In this document: in pieces, positions 1 through 9,034 of the stretch
Position numbering within the stretch: position 1 is the stretch's first letter
Layout of the letters: the number at the start of each line of letters is the position of its first letter
DNA from: Sphingobacterium rhinopitheci
Lineage (GTDB): Bacteria; Bacteroidota; Bacteroidia; Sphingobacteriales; Sphingobacteriaceae
Length of the DNA: 64,000 bases
Reading direction: 5' to 3'
Assembly (NCBI RefSeq): GCF_022627575.1
Contig: NZ_JADEYQ010000001.1
Span: forward strand, 62,001-126,000
The notes under the pieces: model-generated
Databases searched by the model: none
What the model was told of the DNA's origin: nothing
The model's input: only the letters and a program-made list of their open reading frames with translations
Translations under genes and position numbers: made by a program

Positions 1-306
1 CATCTCCCATCCTTCTTCACGCTGTTTGATCATACGGGAATAAGAACAAAACTTACAATCATAGACACACACATTCGTAGGTTCAATATGAAAGTTTCTA
101 TTGAAAAAAGTATGGTCGCCGTGCTTTTTCTCTCGTATATAATTAGCAAGAACACCTAAATAGTTCAGTTCTCCCTTATGATATAATAGAACACCATCAT
201 CAAAAGAGATACGCTCCCCATCCACGACCTTCTGTGCAATAATTTTTAAATCAGTATCTAAGTTTTCATCATTTAATAGAAAACTTAGTTTTTTCGTAGC
301 ATTCAT
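1..306 (-). CDS. Radical SAM enzyme of the futalosine menaquinone pathway (MqnE/MqnC type), N-terminal part only
   Basis: The gene begins with ATG at 306 and runs off the left edge of the window, leaving 102 codons. Around residues 80-90 is CVYDCKFCSYSR, a CxxxCxxC radical SAM cluster motif, preceded by NFHIEPTNVC, which is typical of the CofH/MqnC/MqnE group. In Bacteroidetes this form is usually aminofutalosine synthase (MqnE), which joins a radical SAM step to an early futalosine intermediate of menaquinone synthesis. The closely related MqnC cannot be excluded because the substrate-binding region lies outside the window. The gene is followed upstream by the divergent spacer of the MsbA-like gene; no operon partner is visible. 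Confidence 0.72.
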   Translation of the reverse strand, partial: MNATKKLSFLLNDENLDTDLKIIAQKVVDGERISFDDGVLLYHKGELNYLGVLANYIREKKHGDHTFFNRNFHIEPTNVCVYDCKFCSYSRMIKQREEGWEM

Positions 307-365
307 ACGTCTTTCCTTCTTTTACAAATGTATCAAAAACTATAGCAAATAATCAACCCTTGGGC

Positions 366-2204
366 TTATGAATCTGCAAACTGTTGCATATCGATTAAAC
401 GCTTATAAAGGCCATTTTTGACTATCAATTCATTATGAGAACCTGTTTCAATAATTTGTCCAGCCTCGATAACAACTATTTTATCTGCATTCTGAATCGT
501 ACTTAAACGATGCGCAATAACAACTGTAGTTCTATTTTTCATCAACTTATATAATGAATCTTGGACCAAACGCTCCGATTCAGTATCTAAAGCCGATGTA
601 GCCTCGTCCAGCAACATGATCGGCGGATTCTTCAGCACAGCACGTGCTATAGATATTCGCTGACGTTGGCCACCTGATAATTTGGCACCACGATCGCCTA
701 TATTTGTTTGATAACCATGCTCCGTTTGAGCTATAAAATCATGTGCATTAGCAATACGTGCTGCAGCCTCCACTTGTTCTAATGTAGCTGTTGTATTACC
801 AAACGCGATATTATTAAATATAGTATCATTAAATAAGATAGATTCCTGATTTACGGTACCGATCTGATTACGCAATGATTCCTGATTCAATTCCCGCAGA
901 TCAATGCCATCAAATGTAATTCCTCCTTTATTGACATCCATAAATCGAGGTATCAAATCTATCATGGTAGATTTTCCTCCTCCAGACGGGCCTACTAAAG
1001 CAACTGTTTCACCTTTATTGATCTCGAGATTGATACTTCTTAATATCTCTTTATCATCATATGAAAAACCTACTTCATGGAAAACAATCTTATCGTTAAA
1101 ATCTGTTACCACAGCAGCATTAGGCTTATCTACTAATTGCGGTTTTTCATCTATCAAATTCAATACCCGCTCCCCTGCTGCAATACCATTATGTATATTA
1201 GAAAATGCGTCTGTCAATGCTTTTGCAGGACGCATTACTTGAGAAAACACAGCTATATAACCAATAAATTCAGAAGCTTTTAAATCACCCTGACCGCTCA
1301 ACACCAAACTACCACCATATAATAGAATAATAGCGACCATCACGACACCTAATAATTCGGACACAGGTGATCCCATCTGTTGGCGGCGCACCATTCGACG
1401 CATAATATTAGAATAGTTTTCACTTTCGCTATTAAACCTATTCTTTACAAAAGAAACAGCATTAAATGCTTTTATAATTTTGACCCCCGATAAGGCTTCA
1501 TCCAAATAAGAAATCATATTACTATAAGACTCCTGACCTTCGATAGCTTGTTTTTTTAGCTTCTTGACAATCAACGATATAAACAATGCCGACACCGGAA
1601 TTACCAGCATCGAGAAAATCGTCAATTTCGCGGAAATAGAAAATAGAAAAAGTATATATGCGATTAGTTGTAAGGGTTCTTTGAATATAACTTGTAATGT
1701 AGCAGTCACAGAAAACTGAACAACCTGCACATCCGATGCTACCTTAGAAATAATATCGCCTTTGCGCTGATTCGTAAAATAACCTAAATCTAAATCCATT
1801 ACATTATCAAAAACAGATTTACGCAAATTTAATAAGGTATGAATACGTAGATTTTCCATTACACGCTGTGACAAGTAACGGAACAAATTGCTAATGAATA
1901 CTGAAATTATGATAACAATACATACATATTGCAATGCTTCATAGGGACCCAAGTCATAATATAGCTTATCCGCATAATAGGTAAACCAATCGCCTATTTT
2001 GTCCCAACTTTCAGGCTTTTCCACTACCCTACTAGTGTCCACTTCGACATCTCCTGTCCCCTTAAAAAGCACCTGCAATAAAGGCACTAACAAAGCCAAG
2101 TTTAAAGTCCCAAAAACAACAGTGATAATCGTACAAATGATATAAGGAATCGCATACTTTTCTATGGGCTTAGCGAATGAGAGTAATCTAAAATATGTTT
2201 TCAT
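366..2204 (-). CDS. MsbA-like ABC exporter, fused membrane and ATPase domains
   Basis: This is a 612-residue half-transporter. An N-terminal six-helix membrane domain (about residues 15-330) is followed by an ATPase domain with Walker A GPSGGGKST (about 407-415), signature LSGGQRQR (about 510), Walker B IMLLDEATSA (about 530) and the H-loop in VVIAHRLST. Length and order match lipid A/phospholipid flippases of the MsbA family, which act as homodimers in the inner membrane. Other ABCB-type exporters share this architecture, so the lipid A substrate is inferred. It is a single gene transcribed away from the aminotransferase gene. A TAnnTTTG-like box (positions 2223-2230, minus strand) lies about 20 bases upstream of the start. 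Confidence 0.8.
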   Translation of the reverse strand: MKTYFRLLSFAKPIEKYAIPYIICTIITVVFGTLNLALLVPLLQVLFKGTGDVEVDTSRVVEKPESWDKIGDWFTYYADKLYYDLGPYEALQYVCIVIIISVFISNLFRYLSQRVMENLRIHTLLNLRKSVFDNVMDLDLGYFTNQRKGDIISKVASDVQVVQFSVTATLQVIFKEPLQLIAYILFLFSISAKLTIFSMLVIPVSALFISLIVKKLKKQAIEGQESYSNMISYLDEALSGVKIIKAFNAVSFVKNRFNSESENYSNIMRRMVRRQQMGSPVSELLGVVMVAIILLYGGSLVLSGQGDLKASEFIGYIAVFSQVMRPAKALTDAFSNIHNGIAAGERVLNLIDEKPQLVDKPNAAVVTDFNDKIVFHEVGFSYDDKEILRSINLEINKGETVALVGPSGGGKSTMIDLIPRFMDVNKGGITFDGIDLRELNQESLRNQIGTVNQESILFNDTIFNNIAFGNTTATLEQVEAAARIANAHDFIAQTEHGYQTNIGDRGAKLSGGQRQRISIARAVLKNPPIMLLDEATSALDTESERLVQDSLYKLMKNRTTVVIAHRLSTIQNADKIVVIEAGQIIETGSHNELIVKNGLYKRLIDMQQFADS

Positions 2205-2365
2205 CTATATTTAAAAAGTAAACAAAAATAAGAAAAAAAACAAGCATGACTGTTACTTTTGACTAACTCGCTAAATTGTTGCAATGTTTTGATTATTGCG
2301 GGTATAAATATTTCAAAAAATTCAACAAAACAATTAAGTTTTTATAAATTTAGCGACCAAATAGA

Positions 2366-3532
2366 ATGTCAATGGAAATCGAAGTTGCAAAAAGGTTACA
2401 ACAAACGGAAGAATACTACTTTTCGAAGAAGTTACGTGAGATAGATCAGATGAACCAAGCTGGTGCAAAAGTGATTAATTTGGGTATAGGAAGTCCAGAC
2501 TTACCACCGCATCCCGATGTTATCAAAGTATTGCATGAGCAAGCGTCATTAACAAATACACATGGCTATCAAAACTATAAAGGAGCACCAGTATTGCGTC
2601 AAGCAATAGCCGATTGGTATTCCCGATATTATCATGTATCCTTAAATGCCGAAACAGAGATATTACCATTAATAGGATCTAAAGAAGGGATCGTTCATAT
2701 CGCTATGACCTACCTACAGGAAGGTGATGAGGTATTAATCCCCAACCCCGGCTACCCAGCGTACACAAGTGCTGTAAAACTGACAGGAGCTACTGTTGTT
2801 CCTTATGAATTGAGCGCCGCCAATGACTGGTTAGTTGATTTTGACGAATTGGAAAAACGCGACCTTTCTAAGGTAAAAATGATGTGGATGAACTATCCAC
2901 ATATGCCAACAGGTGCTTCAGCAAATATTGCGTTCTTTGAGAATGCTGTAGCTTTTGCTAAGAAGCATACTATATTATTGGTACATGATAACCCCTATAG
3001 TTTTATCTTGAATGATAATCCTATCAGCCTATTGGCTGTAGAAGGCGCTTTGGATGTTGCGATAGAATTAAATTCACTGAGTAAGTCATCCAATATGGCA
3101 GGCTGGCGCGTGGGGATGTTAGTCGCTAATCAAAAACGCATAAGTGAAATCTTACGTTTTAAATCCAATATGGATTCAGGCATGTTTTTGCCCGTTCAAT
3201 TTGCGGCAGCGAAAGCGCTAAGCTTAGACAAATCATGGTACGAAACCCTAAATAAAGAGTACGAAGCGCGTAGACTGAAGGTGTATGAAATAATGGATAT
3301 ATTAGGCTGTGATTACGACACCAAACAAGTAGGTTTATTCGTATGGGCAAAAATACCATCCAACTACAACAATTGTTACGATCTCGCAGACGATGTATTA
3401 TACAAAGCTAAAGTATTTATTACACCTGGGGGAATATTTGGTTCCGCTGGCGAGCAGTATATTCGTATCAGCCTATGTGGTAAAATTGAAACTTTAGAAG
3501 CAGCAATCGAAAGATTGAAGGCTAATTTATAA
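2366..3532 (+). CDS. PLP-dependent class I/II aminotransferase, probably aromatic amino acid
   Basis: The 388-residue protein has the fold-type I layout: GYPAY substrate/PLP segment, a conserved Asn-Pro-like stretch (MNYPHMPTGA), an Asp-Asn pair in LVHDNPYSF, and the PLP Schiff-base lysine in SLSKSSNMAGWR (Lys240). A C-terminal Arg in QYIRISLCG would bind the substrate carboxylate. It is 37 bases upstream of prephenate dehydrogenase on the same strand, so transamination of prephenate-derived keto acids (phenylalanine/tyrosine) is the likely role. LL-diaminopimelate or aspartate aminotransferase activity is a possible alternative from sequence alone. The ATG at 2366 is followed by a second in-frame ATG two codons later; either could be used. 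Confidence 0.8.
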   Translation: MSMEIEVAKRLQQTEEYYFSKKLREIDQMNQAGAKVINLGIGSPDLPPHPDVIKVLHEQASLTNTHGYQNYKGAPVLRQAIADWYSRYYHVSLNAETEILPLIGSKEGIVHIAMTYLQEGDEVLIPNPGYPAYTSAVKLTGATVVPYELSAANDWLVDFDELEKRDLSKVKMMWMNYPHMPTGASANIAFFENAVAFAKKHTILLVHDNPYSFILNDNPISLLAVEGALDVAIELNSLSKSSNMAGWRVGMLVANQKRISEILRFKSNMDSGMFLPVQFAAAKALSLDKSWYETLNKEYEARRLKVYEIMDILGCDYDTKQVGLFVWAKIPSNYNNCYDLADDVLYKAKVFITPGGIFGSAGEQYIRISLCGKIETLEAAIERLKANL

Positions 3533-3569
3533 TTATTAATAGTAGAATATCTACCTAACAAATAAAACG

Positions 3570-4409
3570 ATGAATATAGCTATTGTCGGTATAGGTTTAA
3601 TCGGAGGCTCTGTAGCCATTCGATTGCGAGAGACAAAGTTTGTGGATAAAATAATTGGTGTTGACAAGAATGAAGCAAATCAAAAGAAGGCTTTGCAGCT
3701 GAATCTTGTAGATGAGATAATGACTTTAGATGAAGCAATATTAACGGTAAACGTTATTATATTGACTACACCTGTAGATGCTATTATGAAGTTGGCACCT
3801 TATATACTTGATAAGATAGAAGATCAAGTATTAATTGACATGGGTTCTACAAAGATTAATATTCTTCAACATATCGCCGATCATCCCAAAAGAGGACGAT
3901 ACGTAGCCGCTCATCCTATGGCAGGAACCGAATATTCGGGGCCAGAGGCAGCTTTATCGAATCTATTTAAAGATAAAAACATGGTCTATGTAGAAGCATT
4001 CAAGTCCGATGAAGATGCCTTTGATTTGGCAGATGCTATCACAGACCAATTGGAGATGAAGTCTTTATTTATGACTGCAGAGGAGCATGATATGCATACA
4101 GCATATGTATCACATATCTCCCATTTAACGTCATTTGCATTAGCATTAACGGTCTTAGAGAAAGAAAAATCACAGGGCAGAATATTTGAACTGGCAGGAT
4201 CAGGATTTGAATCAACCGTACGCTTAGCAAAATCATCTCCAGATATGTGGACCCCTATTTTCAAACAAAACCGGGAGAATGTATTAGAAGTATTGGAAGA
4301 GCATATCAAGCAACTTCAAAAATTGCACGACAAGCTGGAGGAAGAGGATTATGATGGCTTACATAAATTGATAAAAAAATCAAACAAAATTAAAAGAATA
4401 ATAAAATAA
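3570..4409 (+). CDS. tyrA: Prephenate dehydrogenase
   Basis: The 279-residue protein starts with a Rossmann motif, VGIGLIGGSVA (residues 6-16), for NAD(P) binding. It contains the family signature AAHPMAGTEYSG (about 115-126) and the helical dimer-domain motif YVSHISHLTSFALAL (about 180). It oxidatively decarboxylates prephenate to 4-hydroxyphenylpyruvate for tyrosine synthesis in the cytoplasm. No ACT or chorismate mutase domain is attached, so this is the short monofunctional form. It is probably cotranscribed with the upstream aminotransferase and is ended by the hairpin at 4429-4464. Confidence 0.9.
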   Translation: MNIAIVGIGLIGGSVAIRLRETKFVDKIIGVDKNEANQKKALQLNLVDEIMTLDEAILTVNVIILTTPVDAIMKLAPYILDKIEDQVLIDMGSTKINILQHIADHPKRGRYVAAHPMAGTEYSGPEAALSNLFKDKNMVYVEAFKSDEDAFDLADAITDQLEMKSLFMTAEEHDMHTAYVSHISHLTSFALALTVLEKEKSQGRIFELAGSGFESTVRLAKSSPDMWTPIFKQNRENVLEVLEEHIKQLQKLHDKLEEEDYDGLHKLIKKSNKIKRIIK

Positions 4410-4428
4410 CACCTTTTCTAAAAAAGCA

Positions 4429-4464
4429 AAGCTCGCTAGTATATAATTACTAGCGAGCTTTTTT
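4429..4464. terminator. Bidirectional intrinsic terminator between tyrA and the YihY-like gene
   Basis: A perfect 12-bp stem (AAGCTCGCTAGT pairing with ACTAGCGAGCTT) has an 8-base AT loop and is followed by T residues. On the minus strand it is followed by TTTGC, a poorer tract. It lies in the 90-base spacer between two converging genes. Confidence 0.85.
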
Positions 4465-4499
4465 GTGCTATATATCGTTCAATCGAATACAATCCGTAC

Positions 4500-5411
4500 C
4501 TAGTCCTTATTATTCACTATTTCCACAGAATCTTTAAATTCAGAATAAGCATTAGGTGCTATTGGGGTACCATATAATAGAGCATAATTTTTGGTAAATA
4601 CAGCACCAAAGTAAAGTATTATAGCCGAATAGTATACCCAAAATAGAAGTATCAAAATTGCACCTGCAGTTCCGTAAACCGTAAACTTATCTGAATTTTC
4701 GATGTACATACCAATTAACCACTTTCCAATCATAAAAAAAAAGGACGTAAATAAAGCCCCAACAAGGGTATCCCTAAATTTGATAACACCATCAGGTAAT
4801 TCTTTAAACACATAAAAGATTATAAAAGTGATAACAAAAAACACAAATAACGTATCAAATAGATCAGCCAAGTAAATAATTTCTACATTAAACACTGAAG
4901 AAAGCTTGCTATAGAATACCTCAATAAAAGAATCTATGAGAAGAGAAATAATCAATATCAATCCGAAAATCCCTATCATAGAGAAGGAAAAAAATTGATC
5001 TATTACCGCATGTATCAATCCCTTTTTGGGCTTAGATTTCAATTTCCATATATCATTGATAGAGCTTTGTATCTCGGTAAACATTCCTGTTGCAGAGAAC
5101 AATAACGTGATCATACCGAGCACCGTTTCTAAAATTGTAGATCTTGAAAATTGACTATTCTGCACTATTTCTTGAACTTGCTCTGCAGCTTGATTACCAA
5201 TCATTTTATTGATTTGAAGAAAAAATTTCCCTGCGACCTCTTCTTCATTTAAAAAGAAACCAAAAAAAGAAATTAGAAAAATTGCAAAAGATGGCAAAGC
5301 GAAAATTGTGTAATAAGAAAGTGAAGCACTAAACTTCATACATTCATTGTCCATGAAATCTTTCCATGAATTTATAAAAAGCTTAAAAAAACGTTTCTCT
5401 TTAATTGTCAT
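4500..5411 (-). CDS. YihY/BrkB-family inner-membrane protein
   Basis: About 303 residues with six predicted membrane segments. The N-terminal part contains SASLSYYTIFALPSFAIFL (about 30-50), the hallmark of the YihY/UPF0761 (formerly RNase BN) family. The conserved TVYGTAGAILILLFWVYYSA segment is near the C-terminus. The molecular function of the family is not established. The frame is open to a TTG at 5417, but the ATG at 5411 is the better start. It is monocistronic and converges on tyrA across a shared terminator. Confidence 0.85.
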   Translation of the reverse strand: MTIKEKRFFKLFINSWKDFMDNECMKFSASLSYYTIFALPSFAIFLISFFGFFLNEEEVAGKFFLQINKMIGNQAAEQVQEIVQNSQFSRSTILETVLGMITLLFSATGMFTEIQSSINDIWKLKSKPKKGLIHAVIDQFFSFSMIGIFGLILIISLLIDSFIEVFYSKLSSVFNVEIIYLADLFDTLFVFFVITFIIFYVFKELPDGVIKFRDTLVGALFTSFFFMIGKWLIGMYIENSDKFTVYGTAGAILILLFWVYYSAIILYFGAVFTKNYALLYGTPIAPNAYSEFKDSVEIVNNKD

Positions 5412-5551
5412 CAGCAAAATATATTCTAAATATAATTATCCTCTACCTACAAACAATTAGAAGCTCTAATGGTTTCATATAGCTTAAGTAATAAACAGCA
5501 AATATCAGTCAATTGTATTAAACTAGTACTAATAGTATAAAATAATTCACT

Positions 5552-6361
5552 ATGAATTTCAACAACAAAACAGTGTTAATAACCGGAGGAGCTTCAGGGA
5601 TAGGTAAAATAATGGGGCGTAAATCCCTGGAAAGAGGAGCTGCTAAGTTAATAATTTGGGATATCAATGAAAAGGGATTAGCAGATACTAAAGCGGAATT
5701 TGACAGGTTGGCTGGCGAAATAATAACCTATAAAGTTGATGTTTCAAATAGTGAAGAAATCATAAATACAGCACAGGTTGTAAAAGATAAAATAGGTACT
5801 ATAGATGTGCTCATCAATAACGCTGGTATTGTTGTAGGTAAATATTTTCATGAGCATACCCATCTCGATATTAGTAGAATGATGGCGATCAATGCGGATG
5901 CTATAATGCATATTACACGCGCCTTTTTGCCGGAAATGATGCAAAGAAATATAGGTTCAGTATGCAATATCTGTTCTTCAGCTGGATTAATATCCAACCC
6001 AAAGATGTCAGTCTATGCTGCTTCAAAATGGGCTGCTATAGGCTGGAGTGATAGCCTAAGATTAGAGATGAAACAATTAGGGAAGCGCATCTATATAACG
6101 ACTATTATGCCCTTCTATATAAATACAGGTATGTTTGATGGTGTAAAATCGAGTATATTACCTATCCTAGAACCAGAACCTACGGCAGAGCGAATAATGA
6201 AAGCTATAGAACATAAAACCAAAATGTTAGCAATGCCACTTCCATATTGGTTTATAAGGCTGAGTCAGGGATTACTTCCTATCCGCATATTTGAATGGAT
6301 AATGCAACACATATTTGGAATTTATGATGGCATGAAGGAGTTTAAAGGTAGGCAATCATAA
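5552..6361 (+). CDS. Short-chain dehydrogenase/reductase
   Basis: A 269-residue classical SDR. The cofactor motif TGGASGIGK is at residues 11-19, NNAGIV at about 90, and the catalytic Ser (CSSAGL) with YAASK at about 155-159 completes the Ser-Tyr-Lys triad. The C-terminal extension has aromatic residues and MPLPYWFIRL, resembling membrane-associated SDRs that act on retinol- or sterol-like or long-chain substrates. The substrate is unknown. It stands alone between the divergent YihY-like gene and a converging membrane protein gene. Confidence 0.82.
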   Translation: MNFNNKTVLITGGASGIGKIMGRKSLERGAAKLIIWDINEKGLADTKAEFDRLAGEIITYKVDVSNSEEIINTAQVVKDKIGTIDVLINNAGIVVGKYFHEHTHLDISRMMAINADAIMHITRAFLPEMMQRNIGSVCNICSSAGLISNPKMSVYAASKWAAIGWSDSLRLEMKQLGKRIYITTIMPFYINTGMFDGVKSSILPILEPEPTAERIMKAIEHKTKMLAMPLPYWFIRLSQGLLPIRIFEWIMQHIFGIYDGMKEFKGRQS

Positions 6362-6370
6362 AAGCATATT

Positions 6371-6406
6371 TTCCAATCAGATTATAGGGATATAACCTGA
6401 TTGGAA
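6371..6406. terminator. Hairpin between the SDR gene and the Mpo1-like gene, probable terminator
   Basis: TTCCAATCAGATTATA and TATAACCTGATTGGAA form a 16-bp stem with one mismatch and a 4-base loop. It lies 10 bases after the SDR stop and before the stop of the converging gene. There is no long T tract on either side, so termination strength is uncertain. Confidence 0.55.
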
Positions 6407-6416
6407 TAAGTATCTA

Positions 6417-6944
6417 TTAATATTTCCAGTTAAATCTATCAAATACTTTGGACCATAACCAAATAGGTCCAATGCCCAAAAATTTAAGCATAGTAATATT
6501 GTTCATATTTTTTTCTTTTTTCGCTAAAGCTAACAAGCCAAAAAAACCAACTAAAGAAAGCACACTACATACCAACACTACGGATGGTCCTCCATCTTTT
6601 TCTACATATTCTAATTGCACGATAAAAAAGCTCATAACACTAATACTAAATAAGGCTACATATGATAATGTAGGCGCTAATTTTAGATAAGAATAGATTA
6701 CAATCGCGATAAAAAGTGAACCCCAATTTAAGAAAGTATGCATTTTTAAATTAATCAGAAATTGCATTTGAGGGAACGGTATCATCCAAATAAGCCCCAT
6801 TATACCAAAAAATGCTAAACCTAAAAATACCGCATATAATACTTTATTTCCAATAGCAAAACTGTCATTTAGTTGATCAAAATACTTATCTATGGTACGC
6901 TTCTCTACGACCTTCTTTACGTTAGAATTAGATTTTTTATTCAT
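6417..6944 (-). CDS. Mpo1-like (DUF962) membrane protein lacking the usual histidines
   Basis: A 175-residue protein with four predicted membrane segments. The N-terminal TIDKYFDQLN and the C-terminal LKFLGIGPIWLWSKVFDRF resemble the ends of the DUF962/Mpo1-like family (YGL010w type), whose yeast member is an iron-dependent fatty acid alpha-dioxygenase. The family normally has histidines in the first membrane helix (NKxxHxxxxP). Here that stretch reads NKVLYAVFLGL and the whole protein has a single histidine (LKMHTFL). If the assignment is right, metal binding is probably lost. The family assignment rests on terminal motifs and topology only. Confidence 0.5.
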   Translation of the reverse strand: MNKKSNSNVKKVVEKRTIDKYFDQLNDSFAIGNKVLYAVFLGLAFFGIMGLIWMIPFPQMQFLINLKMHTFLNWGSLFIAIVIYSYLKLAPTLSYVALFSISVMSFFIVQLEYVEKDGGPSVVLVCSVLSLVGFFGLLALAKKEKNMNNITMLKFLGIGPIWLWSKVFDRFNWKY

Positions 6945-7046
6945 GATACAAAGGTAAGTATATTTAAATGCAAAATATAAAACGTTTATTAATAACAGCC
7001 TAATAAAAATACCTAATTATAGTTATGATAATAAATTCATTTTCAA

Positions 7047-7054
7047 TAAATTTG
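7047..7054 (+). promoter_or_regulatory. -7 box (TAAATTTG) of the LuxR-type regulator gene
   Basis: The octamer fits the Bacteroidetes -7 consensus TAnnTTTG exactly and lies 31 bases before the chosen start. No clear -33 TTTG is seen at the usual spacing. Confidence 0.4.
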
Positions 7055-7085
7055 AGTGATAAACACCTTTACCTAATTGATTAAC

Positions 7086-7787
7086 ATGTCCTTAGAAATA
7101 AAGAATGAAAAATGGAAAGACCTTTTCGAGCAACAGAAATCTCAAACAGCTTCCAATGAACCTACAACGGAGAAAATAGATAGTTACTATTTCATTTATG
7201 ATTGTAATATCAACCAAATTTCATTTATCAATTTGGCTTTCGAAATCATCACAGGATATGATTCAAAAACATTTACTGTAGAAAAACTGATAGAGATGAT
7301 GCATCCAGAAGATCAACCTTATTTTTTCGGTTGTGAGGAAAAGGGATTACAGTTTACAAATAAATTATCATTCAATGAGCATTTTCAATATATAATGGGA
7401 TATTCCTATCGTATAAAGACGGATCAAGATAAATATATTTGGATCAAACAGCAATGTCAGGCTTTGGAAGTAAATACACAAGGGCATCTTACCAAAACAT
7501 TGGTTATACATCAACGTATCTCAGAAGGGAATTTTGAAAGACCTATCAATGATTATAGAATATTTGATAAATCAAGAAATATATATTTAGATGCCGAGAA
7601 TTGTTATAATTTAACAAAACGTGAGCTTCAGATTCTACAACTTATCCAAGCTGGATTGAGTAGTACAAACATCGCCAATCAATTATTCACGAGTAAGTAT
7701 ACCATAGATACACATCGTAAAAATATACTTAAGAAAACAAATAGTGTAAACTTTATAGAGCTTATCCAGAAATTAAACATTACATAA
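7086..7787 (+). CDS. PAS-like/LuxR-type HTH transcriptional regulator
   Basis: About 233 residues. The N-terminal 140 residues resemble a PAS sensor fold (YYFIYDCNINQISFINLAFE, later DKYIWIKQQCQALE), a pattern common in orphan Bacteroidetes LuxR proteins. The C-terminus holds a LuxR-type DNA-binding helix-turn-helix: LTKRELQILQLIQAGLSS, then IANQLFTSKYTIDTHRKNIL. The ligand and target genes are unknown. There is no receiver domain, so it is not a response regulator. The frame can be read from a TTG at 7077, but the ATG at 7086 is preferred. It is monocistronic, with its own promoter box and terminator. Confidence 0.75.
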   Translation: MSLEIKNEKWKDLFEQQKSQTASNEPTTEKIDSYYFIYDCNINQISFINLAFEIITGYDSKTFTVEKLIEMMHPEDQPYFFGCEEKGLQFTNKLSFNEHFQYIMGYSYRIKTDQDKYIWIKQQCQALEVNTQGHLTKTLVIHQRISEGNFERPINDYRIFDKSRNIYLDAENCYNLTKRELQILQLIQAGLSSTNIANQLFTSKYTIDTHRKNILKKTNSVNFIELIQKLNIT

Positions 7788-7788
7788 A

Positions 7789-7823
7789 AAAGAGGCTGCC
7801 TATTATAAGACAGCCTCTTTTTT
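7789..7823. terminator. Intrinsic terminator after the LuxR-type regulator
   Basis: AAAGAGGCTG and CAGCCTCTTT form the stem, with a 12-base loop and flanking A and T runs on both sides. It can therefore serve both the regulator gene and the converging desaturase gene. Confidence 0.85.
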
Positions 7824-7838
7824 ATGTAATCAATATTT

Positions 7839-8882
7839 TTAATCGTGATTATGAAATCTATTCGCTCTTTTAAAAGTACCTAAATCATTAAAACGTACAC
7901 CATATTTCTTCAGTACTTCTTGTGCCTTTTTACGTCCTATATGTCGTATATAGAATGTTTCATTGACAACAAAATGATGTATACTATGTGTCCATCCAAA
8001 GAAAAAACAAAACAATTGAAAAGGAAAAGTCCACCAAACCGTCAACACTTGTGTTTGTTCCATTACATTACCATCTTCCACATCACCAAAATAGTGCATA
8101 TTGGAGGTGATAAAATGCAATGAAAATTGACGCAATAAATTTGGTAACAATATGGTGTAGATAATTATATTTAACCAATCCAAACTTTCCTTAATAAACT
8201 CTGGCAATACGAAACTAGTATTAAAAGTTTTATGGAAGTAATCTAATATTAGATCACCAAAGAAAAAATACAATACCACATGCGCAATAATAGTGATCGG
8301 TATAATACTTAAAAACATAAACTTACGTAGCTTGTGCGAGATTTCAAGTTTCAGACGTCCCGCTTTCACTTCTTTATCCATATCTTTAAACATGACGCCT
8401 AGGCGCATCAAGCCTCCTAATACAACATCAGCTGTAGTTAGAAACCTCTTAAAGGTCCATTTTTCACCATTGGTAACAGATCTTTCTTCTACATCATGCA
8501 GGGTACCCGAAAACTTGTGGTGGTGGAGATGTAGTGTTCTTCGAATCCATGGATTTACCGTTAATGGTCTTAATATCCATACGACAAAAAGCATAAAATG
8601 ATGTACGACTTTATTTCCTTTGAAATATAGCCAATGAATAAGATCATGCTCAATCTCATGCAATACACCCATAAAAAAGGCATTAATGATAATCATCAGC
8701 CAAGAAGCTATTTCCCCCTTATACCAAAAATAAGAAGTAAAGCCAATTGCTAAAATAGAGCCTAAAAATATGATTAGCCCTAAAGTATTCTGATAATTAA
8801 ATATGGGATAAGCCTTTTTCAGTTGAAAATATGCAGCATTGATTTCCTTTCTGATTTTACTCGTTTTCTCTTGATGTGTCAA
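7839..8882 (-). CDS. Fatty acid desaturase-type membrane di-iron enzyme
   Basis: A 347-residue membrane protein with three histidine clusters typical of PF00487 desaturases/hydroxylases: HEIEHDLIH (about 82-90), RRTLHLHHHK (about 120) and THSIHHF (about 300). These ligate the di-iron centre; membrane helices surround them. The substrate (acyl lipid, sphingolipid or carotenoid) cannot be told from sequence. The only in-frame start after the upstream stop is a TTG at 8882. It is preceded at 9 bases by AGAAGG, a Shine-Dalgarno-like sequence that supports this unusual start. Confidence 0.8.
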   Translation of the reverse strand: MTHQEKTSKIRKEINAAYFQLKKAYPIFNYQNTLGLIIFLGSILAIGFTSYFWYKGEIASWLMIIINAFFMGVLHEIEHDLIHWLYFKGNKVVHHFMLFVVWILRPLTVNPWIRRTLHLHHHKFSGTLHDVEERSVTNGEKWTFKRFLTTADVVLGGLMRLGVMFKDMDKEVKAGRLKLEISHKLRKFMFLSIIPITIIAHVVLYFFFGDLILDYFHKTFNTSFVLPEFIKESLDWLNIIIYTILLPNLLRQFSLHFITSNMHYFGDVEDGNVMEQTQVLTVWWTFPFQLFCFFFGWTHSIHHFVVNETFYIRHIGRKKAQEVLKKYGVRFNDLGTFKRANRFHNHD

Positions 8883-8980
8883 AATTTTAATCCTTCTATT
8901 TTCTCAAAAGTACACAATAATAGTATTTAAAAAGAAATCTATATGCGAAGTTTAACATTAAAAAGACGTAATAAAAGTAT

Positions 8981-9007
8981 AAAAGCGATGCTACTAGCAT
9001 CGCTTTT
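8981..9007. terminator. Terminator of the sialic acid operon
   Basis: AAAAGCGATGC and GCATCGCTTTT form an 11-bp perfect stem with a 5-base loop and T runs on both sides. It lies 28 bases beyond the stop of nanH, the last gene of the operon. Confidence 0.85.
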
Positions 9008-9034
9008 CGTAATTTTTATGCACTAATATGGTGA

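Noticed and set aside
904..1242. Long plus-strand frame inside the MsbA-like gene, and similar long frames opposite other genes such as 37700-38086
   Set aside because: They are antisense to genes with complete domain motifs and have no own signals.
7077..7085. TTG start for the LuxR-type regulator
   Set aside because: An ATG lies three codons downstream, and the extra residues add no family similarity.
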